Assembly: GCA_002778195.1 (NCBI GenBank)
Contig: PCDI01000005.1
Location: forward strand, 2,051,690-2,115,689
Length of the DNA stretch: 64,000 bases
Direction: 5' to 3'
Source: Raffaelea ambrosiae
Lineage: Eukaryota > Ascomycota > Sordariomycetes > Ophiostomatales > Ophiostomataceae
Shown here: one piece after another, positions 11,831 through 22,545 of the stretch
Position numbering within the stretch: the stretch's first letter is position 1
How the letters are laid out: each line of letters starts with the position of its first letter
Position numbers and translations under genes: made by a program
Notes under the pieces: generated by a model
What the model was told of the DNA's origin: nothing
Seen by the model: only the letters and a program-made list of their open reading frames with translations
Databases searched by the model: none

Positions 11831-14800
11831 TCAGAAGGGTGGGAAGAGAAATGCGAAGCAAAAGTTCTACGGCGGGTTTGGAAAAGTGCTTTATTTTTAT
11901 AGCATGTGATATCACAACAACTGCAATTACAACAGCATTGCGCTATTCATAGAGAAAGAATACAAATCCATCTTGGAAAGTGCGACTGGAGTCCATCGTA
12001 GCTTCCCTCCTGGGGGTTGATAATTCATGTGTTCTTACCTAATACCTTAGTTACGTACTGATCATGCCAGTTTTCGTCGTGATTGTATGAAACAATGTCT
12101 CGTCAAGCTGTCGCGTATTTTAACCAGCCGACTAGTTCACTACTACCTGTACTTCTTTGTGCAAGTTATGCGTTGTTCGACGCTTCCCACTCCTTCCGAA
12201 TCAAGACCATGAACTCAACTGCCGGAATCAGGTAGAGTCCTGTCGACATCATCAGGCGAAATACATGCGGAATCAGCAGAAGACAATGGAGCCAAGGAGA
12301 AAGCAAAACACGACATTCGACAACGTGATCCAAGACCAACTGCTGTCTGGGTGGCCTCCGGATGAAGCGCGTCTCGGTTCTCTCTTCTCTTCTCTTCGTC
12401 TGTATTTTCTCCGTGTGGATCGCTCGACCTCGAGACTGACGAAGGAAACGCATGCGTTTACGCGGAGACAAGAGACAAGATCTCCGACAACGATATTTTA
12501 CCCTTGTTCTTCCAAGGCAGGACCACAACTCCGTTTTGTGTGTTCGTGTTGTGGAATGGTCGGCTGCTTCCACGGAAGTCTTCTTCTCTCTGCTCCGGCT
12601 GCGACGGTCCCCTTTTGCTGCAAACCCGCAGTACGTGTTTCAACGATGGTGGGAGCCTACGTGTTGTCCAGGAGCCGTATTTCCACCTTGCAGGCTGCAA
12701 ACCCGCCCAGATCAAGGCCAGAGAGCAAGAGAAGCAAGAGAAGCGTTTCCAAGGTGAAAGAGCCGTACCGGCAAGGCAGTGCGATTGGGTTGGATAAATA
12801 CGAATGGACACGCACCGGTAGAAGAATATGCGGGGAGAAGATGAGGGCACCTCTCAAAACGATACGGGGAAAAGAGGCTGCAGGCTAGACGCGACGACCG
12901 TGCGAACGATCCTTCGCACAGCAAGGGATCGCCGTCACGGATAGCCAAAGCGCCAGAGAGGATGGCGGGACGGCCAGAGCACAGACTAACAGCAGCGCGT
13001 CTCTGGGGCCATCGGGCGAAGGCTTCTTTCTGGACAGTCTTCTGGGAAGCCTTGGGGGACCATGCTCTGACCTCGCTGCTCTTGGCAGGCCGGCAAAATA
13101 GAGGCAAACAAGAGGAACCAGGTATAGCATGGACGTTAACAGCAGTTCCTTCGAGACGGATGCGGTGCCTATGGATGTAAGGTGATTGGCTGCGCCCATT
13201 GAAGGCCATCGCCAGCAGCCAATCAAGCCTTTTCATCTTGGTCTCTGAGCCGCTCCAGTCCATGCTTCTTCGTCTCAGAGTCCGGCGCTCCCGCTGACCT
13301 CATTCTTATATGAGCGCAACCTTGCCACTGCCTTCATCTACCTTCGACATGCGGGGTTCGTATCGGTAGGGCTCTGGGGGAGAGGCCTTAATTCGACGTT
13401 GACGTCGAGGGAAGTGGCAAATCCGGTTCAGCATTGTTGTCGCTGGTCGTTGTACGGCAGCAACACCGCCATGTGTTGTTTCCACAACCCCATTGGACTG
13501 CCGCGAGCAGCATCTTTCCTTCTTTGCTGCCCCTGCCAGTGGCACGACACCGCCGTCTGAACTGCGGTCATGAAAAGCAGCAGGACCTCTTGCGCATAAC
13601 ATTTCTCCAACTTTCTTTCGGTATGGCTGGCTGGCTATTGTCGTCGGCGATCCTTGTATGATCGACGTTCAAGCCCTTCCCGTGGTCCAAGGAAGAACGG
13701 GCACAGAATCAGGACGACGAGAAGAAAAAGAGCGGGGAGAGGCGACGTTTCGGCCTTTTGCCCACGAAGACGGCGTTCTTGGGTCGACAGTCCCAAATCC
13801 CCTGCGAGCGATCCCCATCTGGGCCATGTCGCCACCGTCGTTCGTTGCACGTTCTTTTCATCAAAGCCAGACAGACTACACCCTCTGCCAGTCTAGGGTC
13901 TTTTTCGTCTGTTCTAGAGACTGCACATCTTTGCCCCTGCTGCCCTCCATGACCCCAGATCCCCGCTGCTCGCCTCGCACATCGCCGATATCCATCCACT
14001 CGTCCATCGTCTGGGCCATCTTCTGGGCGACCTGACATCGTATCATCCGAGTGGGCTCGCATACGTGCAAGAAAATGACGACACTTTATCCGGGCCGTCC
14101 TGACAAGGAACGGGGAGAGAGGATCGAGGACGAGAGTTTGAAGGAGCCTGTCTCTGGCCTGTCCTCGGCATGTAGAAGCAAATGCTCAAAGTATGCCTGG
14201 TATCCCTGGTCTCTTACTCAGCGCTGGCTGCGCGAGTGTATTGTCTGCTTCAGGCAGACACAATCGATGGCAGTGCAGATTCCGTGTGCTGGTGGCCTCC
14301 TTGCACGCTGTCATGTCCATTGAGGGGTGCAAGCAACACGCCTGGAAAGCATCGTGATACAGGCGTCTGATTTATCCGGGAGGCAAGTGTACCTGTGGGC
14401 GTCTTGCCAGGACCGGTGGACCTCGAGGATCCTCCGGATATGCGAAGACACGAAGGAGTGGAAGAGGGTCGGAAGTAGGTCATGGAAACGAGAGCAGCCG
14501 GTGGCAGAGGAGAAAGTCCCGGGGGCACTTTTGCGTGTTCCGAAAGCAGAGGATGCAGGCGGCATGGAGTTGGACTGCATTGAGAGATTCATTTGGACCT
14601 CTTCTCCCATTTCCTGTTTGGGAGCAGATGCTGATCCTCTGACTGCGTGTGGCACCCTCTGACCCGTTGTCTTTCTATCCGTGCGCCGATGGGCATGTAA
14701 GACGATGTGCCTTCCTACCTGTTCTGTTTGTTTTCTGTCTTGTTTTGGTCTTTTCGTTCATCTCTTGCCTCCTCCTCCTTCCCGTGTGTCTGATGCAAAG

Positions 14801-15108
14801 CCGGCAAGCTTGCTATAGTTGAATACTTATGTCTGCTGCTCCCGTTCTTCCAGGCATCTTTCATTCCCCTTCTTCGTTCTTTGTCTTGTTTCTCTCTTCT
14901 GCTCTTTTCTCTCCTTTCGTTCCCTCACTCGCGCACACCCACTCTTTCACTTCTCTCATCGCGCCCCTGCAGTTTGTGGCAGCAGTACTATCCATCCCAT
15001 CCCATTGCTATTGCCGTCTTCTCTGTCGATGCAGCTTTGAGATCAAATCCACTGCTCGGTCGGTGGTGCGGTGTTCTCTAATCCGCAAGCAGGAGCCTGG
15101 ATATCAAC
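11831..15108. other. 3.3-kb gene-poor region upstream of the rhodopsin-like gene
   Basis: No reading frame here has recognisable domains, low-complexity style or splice-joined extensions like the real genes nearby. Open frames such as 12157-12888 (+) and 12712-13263 (-) have no family resemblance. The last ~250 bp (about 14850-15100) are strongly C/T rich, as expected for a promoter or long 5' leader of the gene starting at 15109. Nothing else can be supported. Confidence 0.5.
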
Positions 15109-16867
15109 ATGTCTATCTTCTCTCCAGCGTCCTCGACATCTGTGATGTCGTCAGCCGCAACAACCACGTCGGTGCCTTCAATATTGGATATCCCAACAGA
15201 ACCAACCAGCGGGCTCCAAAATTTTGCCATCGTTATCGTCTTCTTCTTCCCGGCATTGGCGCTTCTCGTCATTATTGCTCGTGATGCAGGGAGGCTGTCC
15301 TCACATCAATTTGGTCTGGGTATGCTTGCCCACTGCTCCGCTGTCTCATGGCCACCCATCGTTTACTGACACCGCAACAGACGACTGGCTGATATCCATC
15401 GCCATGCTGCTTTCCATAGTAGAAACCTTCACTAGCTACTGCTGTATGTTCTTGTTATCATCATGCATTGCGTTACAAGACCAACTGCTGACAAAAGCGC
15501 ACCTAGTTTTGAAAACAAACTTTGTTGGCATACACGAGAGCCAAATACCACCACACGACCTCACCAATTCCCTGATCTGGAACTTTGCGGTACAGATCTT
15601 GTACAACCCGATCCTAGCACTGGCCAAGTCATCAGTGTTGTTTTTCCTGCTGCGGTTGTTTGGGCAAAAGGGCGGGATCCGGAAGCTCATCATCGGGCTC
15701 AACATGGTCAACCTGACGCACATGGTGATCGTGTTCTTTGCTGTGGTGTTCCAGTGCCAGCCAATTGCGTTCAACTGGGACAAGACCATCCAGAACGGGC
15801 ACTGCCTGAACCAGGGTATTCTGTTCGTGACTACGTCGGCATTCAACATCTTCACTGACCTGGCGGTGTTGGGCCTGCCGTTGTTTATCTTGTCGGACCT
15901 CAAGATCCCCAGGCGGACCAAATTCGGCCTTATGTTCATCTTCTTGCTTGGGTTCCTCGTCACCATCAGCTCCATTGCACGCATGGTGATCCTTGTGCAG
16001 GGCATATTCCACCTCGCGCCAAGTGCTGACCCGACCGTTAACATTGGGTTCGTGACTTCAGCTATCGAGACCAACCTAGCTATCATCACGGCGTCGATAC
16101 CTGCGCTGCGGCCTTTTCTGCGCACGCGAGAACGCGGCGGCTGGCTGCCAACTTTTGGCGCCGGAGGGGCCGGAGGAGGCAGTGGTGCCGGCACGGGTGG
16201 TGGTGGTGGTGGGCGCCGCGGCGACACAGAGATGGGGGCAGGCCGGTTAACACGGTCCGCGACCACCTATACATCCCGAACGTCGACCAGCATGACGGCG
16301 TCGGGCAAGAGACCGGCCTCGGTGGGCAACGGGGCACGGGGTCGGAACGGTAGTCGACGCGGACGCGGCGGTGGTGGCGGCGGCGGCCGAGGGGGAGGAA
16401 AAGGCAGCCGAAAGCCGGCCAACCTGCCAGACATCCGTATCAAGACGGAGCGGGAGCTGTTGCGCAGCCAGAGTCCACGCAGCAGCGAGGAGGAGGCGAT
16501 GACCAGCAACGGGATCATGCGGGTCAGCGACATCCAGCGGGAGATTGATGGGCTGGCACGCGAGCTGACAGCAGTGTCGGGCTACGGGGGATACAGCATG
16601 GCCGATGTGGCCAAGGCCGGCCGGGCTGGTGGTGGTGGCGGTGGTGTAAGTGGTGGTGGCCTCGCCAACAGCTCTACATCCCTGGCGACTTCCACGTCCA
16701 AGGGGCGGCGGTTTGCCGACCAGCACTACGAGACGGCCGACCCAGACGCGGAGTACCGCGGCGAGCGAGACTTCAACGAGGAGCGCTTGTCCCGGTACGG
16801 CGAGCGGCGGTTCGGGGTGGTGACGCCCAAGGGGGTGCCGCCTCAATGGACAGGACGGCCGTTCTGA
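15109..16867 (+). CDS. Fungal rhodopsin-like seven-transmembrane protein
   Basis: Integral membrane protein of the fungal rhodopsin-domain family (the PTH11/SAT-type membrane module); members are thought to act as receptors or membrane components, with no shared ligand known. Exons 15109-15319, 15381-15443 and 15507-16867 give 544 residues. TM1 is the hydrophobic run FAIVIVFFFPALALLVIIA; after intron 1 comes the diagnostic GLDDWLISIAMLLS; further membrane segments include ILALAKSSVLFFLLRLFG, NLTHMVIVFFAVVFQCQPIA, DLAVLGLPLFIL and LMFIFLLGFLVTISSIARM, with TNLAIITASIPALRPFL as the last helix. No CFEM Cys-rich domain precedes it. The cytoplasmic tail (about 230 residues) is Gly/Arg/Ser rich with two poly-Gly patches and probably disordered. 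Intron 2 (15444-15506) is 63 nt, GTATGT donor with CTGAC branch, and contains no in-frame stop, so its retention would insert 21 residues. It sits alone in a gene-poor interval. Confidence 0.88.
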
Positions 16868-17939
16868 GGATGCCGGGAATGGGTCGGGGCATGGAGTCCT
16901 CGACGTCTTTGTGTTTCTCTTTCATGTCACTTGCATTTCATGGCAGCGGTCTTGTTTGGGTGGTTTGCTTTTCTTTCCTTGGCCAGGCGGAACACACAAA
17001 AAAAAACATTTCATTTGTACGAGCGCATGGAAGCTCGGGGCTGGTGTGATATCCTGTTTCCTTTCAATGCTTTGGCTTGTGTTTCTCCGTTCTTTCTCTG
17101 TACCTCTGTTCCTCCGTTCTTCGGTTCTGTTTGGCTGGTCACTATCTTCTGTTTTGTTTCTTTGCTTTGGTGATTGACTGCACGACCGAAAAGACCTGTA
17201 CGATTGTTTGTTGCCCACTTGGGCCGATTTGATTTACAATGCGCTCCGTAATCAAGAGAGATGAGCTTTAGCGGCTCACGTCCACCCCTGCTACTGCCTC
17301 ACTTGCCTCTTGTTCAGTTGCCTCTTTTGTCTCTCCTTCCTCCTTCTCTCGGCTTCTGTTGCTTCTCTTGCCCTTCTGGGGCGTGTTAGTGCGCAACGCT
17401 AGGTAAACAACCAAAAACAATGCCGGGTTGATCCCCATAAAAAATCAAACCCAACGAGACTACGAAGCACCCGGGCACCGGCAGACTGGCAAGCATTTCG
17501 GAGACTACTCGAGTACTCGCATTATTGTGCTCGGTGCACGAAGACATGAGGACCGGACGTGGGATGTGGAATTATCGTTATAAGCATACGAAAACCCCCA
17601 ACGGAAAGACCTATGAGCACACGCACAAGAAATTCAACACACGGCCAAAAAAGGGAAAAAGAAGAAGGAGAAAAAGAAACCGATCTCTACACAAGAGGCA
17701 AAAAAAACCCTCATTTCATCGCTGCTGCCTGGGTTGTTGACTATCGTGCTGCCGAAACGGCAGTCACCGTCAGGGGGGCATCACGATCATGGCCTCGGGG
17801 ACCGGCTTGGTGCGAGCAGATTTGCCCCTCGGGAGGCAGCGAAAGAGGAATATGTTTATCTCGTTTGCTTCGGCCTGTCTAGTCTTATCGCGTGTCGTTC
17901 TTATTATCTCTGGTTGTGGGAAGAAGTTGTAATTGATTT

Positions 17940-20850
17940 TACATAGTATGTGTGAGTTTTGTGCGCCACAGATTGACAAGCGCCAGGGGAGGAGATTTCT
18001 GGGTCTGGTGAGGCGCAAAAACGTCTCCACGAGGCTCATCATCTGCCCCGATGCCACAAACATTGGTCGTCACGAGGACGTGCAGGGCGCGCAGCTCGGT
18101 GGTGTTCGGTGGTGTTGGTGAGGGGGGGGGGCCCTTTGGCCGGACTAGGAGTGGCGGCGTCGTATTTCCCCTTGCTTGCAGGGGTTATTTGCAGGGAAGA
18201 GGGAAGATGACAGGGCGATCGGAGCAATTGGGGCAATTGGAGCAGTTGGGGGCAGTTACGAGGCAGTTTGCAGGCGCCTCTTGCCAGCCACAGACACCAA
18301 AGTGTACCCTAACGCTTGCCCTATTGCCCTATACTGTTAGCAGACAAGCACATGCCGGGACCCCATACTGCGCTCTTTTTTTTTTAGGGCTTCTGGCGTA
18401 TTTACTAGCGGCCAGAACTCTGGCGCAGGCGTGGTCGTGTGGTTGCAAATTGCCACGCACGCAAGAAAGATCCATAGATGGGCAGGGAGGCCCTGCTTGG
18501 TGTCCATCTGGTGTCGGCCTTGGTGGCCTTGGTGGTGTCTCGGTGTTCTACATGGTGGCCTTTTCGTTGCTGCACCCCGCATTCTTTGTGCTGGCTGACA
18601 TCATATGGACATCAGGTGTGTGTGCGAGCGACTGTGATTGTGGGCAGTTGCGCATGCGTGTGGGTGGGCAGTGTGTGCTAAATGGCCAAGTACTATGTAC
18701 GTATCTCTTATGAGCAAGTGTCTCTACAAGTAGCGAGTACATGGCAAGTCGAAGACAGACAACAGAAGCACTGATGTAGGCACACCGCCATGAGATAAGT
18801 GGCATCAACGTCATGCACAAGGGCAATATACGAGCACGGAGCGCGGCAGGCAATGCACGACTGTGCTAACGAATGCAGCAGGTGCAGCAAATACAACTCT
18901 GCGACGCTGTGAGCGGTCTGGTAATGGGTTGAGAACAGGATCGCGGGCACGGCTGGCTGGCAGCCGACAGCGGATGAAGGAAACATCTCCGAGGGACCGA
19001 GGGAAGGAAAATTACACCGTAGGGGGAAAGAGAAAAGGAAAAAGGAAAAACAGAGTGAGAATGGAGGAAATTTAGAGGGGAATTTAGAGGAAATTTCGAA
19101 CATCGCTCGGAAGTACTATGTATAACTGAAGGTAAATGGAGAGGGACCGAGACAAAAAAGGAGAAATGAGAGCAAGATACTATGTAGACAACAGGCAAGG
19201 CGAAAAAGGACACTGTACTGGGTACCCCCGAGGTCGCCGGAGCCATCTGCTAGCAGATGGGGCTTTTTACTCCCTTTGCCTGTTTTTGTCGTTCTTTGCA
19301 TTTGGAGCGTTTTGAATGGCTGGTAAAGTGGGCAGGGCGGGCTGCCCGATCGGGCGCCAATCTAGGGTAGAGAGAGTTGGGTGTTTGCTGCGGTGATGGA
19401 GCATTTGTTTGCGTTTGTTGCGCGCAGTCTGCTTGGGTGGTTGTTTTTCATTGGAAACTTTCCGGGGCTCGTGTGCAGAGTCTTTTCCACGAGAAGGTCA
19501 CGAGAACCTCACGAAAACTGCACGCCAACTTCAGGACACTCGGAAGGACTTCCCGAACCAAGGCATGTGAGGAGGTGAGGAGGAGCAGAGTCACCGAGAA
19601 CAAGCATGGAAGACTGAAAATTTTCCAAACCAAGTGAAGCAATTGGACGACAGGGCGAACCAGGGGGGGAGACTGGAAAAAGAAAGCGCAAGTGTGTCAA
19701 GACCAGAGGCAAAAAGCCGGGCTGAAACGAGATTTTCCAGCTGAGGAAATTGGGGGTATTTGCGGGCGGATTGCATATTTCGGTGCCGGAGGGCTATTTC
19801 AGGGCTGGGGTTGGTTTGGGGGATATTGACAAAATGGACAGAATAAATCGACACACAGAAAAGGGCGTACGTTATGCGTGGGCGGTCGGGCTGCGTGGGA
19901 TGGAGAGAGGAAGAAAAAAGAGACTGCTTCAACAGCAAAAAAGGGGAAAAGGGCGTAAAAGGCAAGACAGAATGAAACTGTCCAACACGTGCCACTCGTA
20001 CATAGTACAGTCGAGGTCAATCGAACCCGTAACACTCGTGAGGAAGGAACTGAAGAGCGACTTCCTATTTGGGCAAGAGAACGAGCAAGAGATCGAGATG
20101 AGGTTGGGCATTTCTCAGAGAGGCAGTTGCGAAGAGACGAAGAAGACTAAGGAGAGGGAGGCACTAGATAGACACGAAAACTACGCGTACCACGTATGGA
20201 TCTGACATCAACCTGCCCATATGCGCGCAGTGCGTGCAGTGCATGCATCCTTCTGACCGCAAGTCCGCCGATTAATGAGAGGATCTGGCAGAAAACAGTC
20301 ATCAAGCGGCAGATTGGGCATCAGGCAGGTGTCACAGAACTACATAGTACAGAGTAAATCAACAGGAGACTGAAGACGTGTGTGCTGGCCGTGGGATGCA
20401 AGGATTCACCGTACTTCTTTTTGTTCTGGAATGCTTGCAATGCTACTATTCGTATAGAAAACCGTCTTCTTGCTAGTGAATCCGGAGACGCTTTTGCTGG
20501 AAGTCATCACTAATCGTCTTATGTACTCGTGGTTGTATCCACCGCGATGCCGGACGGAAGCACACTGACAAGAAAGAACACAGTCAGAGGGATGCTATCA
20601 GAGACCGGACTCGAGACTTGAAAAGTACCAAGCGAGTGGTTGCTCCACTTGCCCACACCACGCCCATGCGACGTTGTCACCAGTCGGCCGTTGCCGGCGG
20701 GCGATAAGGCCAAAGGGACGATCTGAATGGCCGCCCGAAGATAGGCAACTAGAGAGGCGGCGGTATTACATTGGGGGCCAATGGGGAGTGCGAGTCACTG
20801 TACGGAGTAGCGCCCGCCTGATGCTCAGCCAAGTCACTGTGTACTATGTA
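17940..20850. repeat. Dispersed 9-mer cluster TACTATGTA / TACATAGTA (7 copies)
   Basis: Exact TACTATGTA occurs at 18691-18699, 19114-19122, 19178-19186 and 20842-20850; its reverse complement TACATAGTA occurs at 17940-17948, 19999-20007 and 20341-20349. A random 9-mer on both strands would be expected far less than once in this 2.9-kb span. I noticed no further exact copies while reading the rest of the window. Possible explanations are binding sites of a regulator or a genome-wide abundant oligomer. Confidence 0.7.
19243..19260. repeat. 18-bp perfect palindrome
   Basis: CCATCTGCTAGCAGATGG reads identically on both strands and is followed by GGCTTTTTAC. It contains two CAGATG/CATCTG E-box-like halves in mirror arrangement around CTAG. 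It may be a dimeric factor site or a hairpin-forming element in a transcript; no gene overlaps it. Confidence 0.6.
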
Positions 20851-22321
20851 TCGTAGTTAACATAGTAGTTACATGCCATAGTGAGTAGTATGACTACCGC
20901 CAACCTTCCATCGTCATGTCAGCCTCTATCAGGAGAATTTGCCCCCTCAGCCAGCCAGGCTGATGACTGTTGTCGTGGGCGGAAGGGTGGGACACGTGGG
21001 GTGCAATAAGGGATGAAGGGGACGTGAGCCAGTCAGAGAGCCTGTAAGAGAGCCTGAAAGAGAGGGCCATCGAGGCCAAGTGAGACAGGCAGCATGAAAG
21101 GGGGTGGCCAGGAGGGGAGGAGGATGTTTGCTGGCAGACCTGGGAAGGATGTTGGCATCTACCCATCGTTCCTTCCTTGCTAGCTGGAGCGGATGGCTGC
21201 AGGCTGTTCAGTAGTTAGTGGTGCCGCGGCCCTGCTGCTATACGAAAGATAACTGGATTCCGGCTGCCTCTGGCCGCTGATAGCCTGTGCCCCAGCTGAT
21301 AAAGACGTCCCCGTCCCGTTTCACACGGAGTGTGTCTTTGACTCTGGCCAACTTTGCCTGACCTTGATCGAACTTTTGAATAATCGCATTCTGTCTTTCT
21401 CGACTTCTTTGTCCGCTTCTTTGTCGGATGCTTTGTTAGCTTCTGCGACCCGTTTTGCCTCACTGCTCGCTTCACTGCGCGCCCTCTTCGTTCCCGTTGC
21501 CAACCTATCCCAAAAGGGCATTTCCTTCCACGCCGTGCGCGCACGACGGCCTTTTCGCACGGATTCTCCGACAGCAAACGCCGCGGCACGAAAGGCATAA
21601 TATTAGGAGGGAAACCAAACGGGGTCAAAGGGGACCCTAACGTCACAGGGCGGACCTTCCGTTGGACAGAGTCGTGTGGCGTTTTTTTTGGGCGAACAGG
21701 CACGGAAGACAGGGAAGGGCTCGCAACAACGGGGCCGACAAATGACAGCAGGGATATTTCCAGCAGGAGGGAAGGAAACCCCAGAAGAGCCAGACAAAAC
21801 CCAGACGAGACCCAGAGGAGTCCCGGAAAACCCAGAAGTGAGGGTGGGCGAGACGCCAGAAGGGGTCCAGAAACTTGCGCTGACCCGCCCCGACGAGTTC
21901 CCGTTACGTAGTTTTACGTACAAATTTGTTGAAGCTTTCTGCTTCGTTTGGGTCTGCACCTGCTCTGGAGGCTACGATAGCTGGCGCACTGTGTGAGGTA
22001 AGGAAGAGCCCCAAGGAAAAAGGAAGGAGCGAGGGGAGCGAAGGAAGAGTGAAGAGAAGCCAAAGACAAACGGGAAAGAGCAAAGCTGACTGGGGGACCA
22101 ACTGCAGGAAGGAACAGAGTGAGCACAGGGTGCGACGAGGAAGCGGCAAGCAAGCGGCAATCGACGATCCGGGTCTGCGCACGCTTCTGGAAGGCGCTTG
22201 ACAGTCACCCTACGCACCTTCCTCGCTTCCCCGGCCATGACCCGCTGGGGCTCCGGCAAAACACGCTGGTGGATTCGGATTCGCGCATAGCGCCTGGGTG
22301 GCTCCCTCTCCCCTGCCTCTT

Positions 22322-22411
22322 TTTTCGCTTTTCGTCTCTGCGCCTGCCGGTTTTGCGCTTTCCTCTTTTGCGCCGGCCGCTTCTGCGCCTTCCTTCTCTG
22401 CGCCTCTGTGT
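22322..22411 (+). repeat. 15-bp minisatellite upstream of the hypothetical gene
   Basis: The core T(C/T)TGCGC(C/T) recurs at 22337, 22352, 22367, 22382 and 22397, exactly every 15 bp, with a degenerate sixth copy at 22322. It ends about 135 bp before the ATG at 22546, so it is probably in the promoter or 5' leader. Read on the minus strand the repeat would encode degenerate AQ(K/R)RK pentapeptides, but no gene model supports that. Confidence 0.75.
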
Positions 22412-22545
22412 TGGCCGTCGCCCAACACACGCTTACTGCAATAATATTACGGGCAGCCACAGCCACAGCACCACAGCACCGCACAAAACCCAACGCTTCC
22501 CCCCAACCCGGGGAAAGTGCCTGGGTCCCTCCTTCCGCCCCAGAT

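Larger units (their letters stand above)
16868..22545. other. 5.7-kb gene-poor region
   Basis: This is the longest non-coding stretch of the window. Open frames are short, unrelated to known families and have no splice partners. It contains the 3' end of the rhodopsin-like gene, seven TACTATGTA-type 9-mers (17940-20850), an 18-bp perfect palindrome (19243-19260) and a 15-bp tandem repeat just before the next gene (22322-22411). A non-coding RNA or a fast-evolving small gene could be hidden here, but the sequence alone does not support one. Confidence 0.5.

Noticed and set aside
12157..12888. 243-codon open frame in the first gene-poor region
   Set aside because: No domain, no membrane or low-complexity pattern like the genes nearby, and comparable frames overlap it on the other strand.
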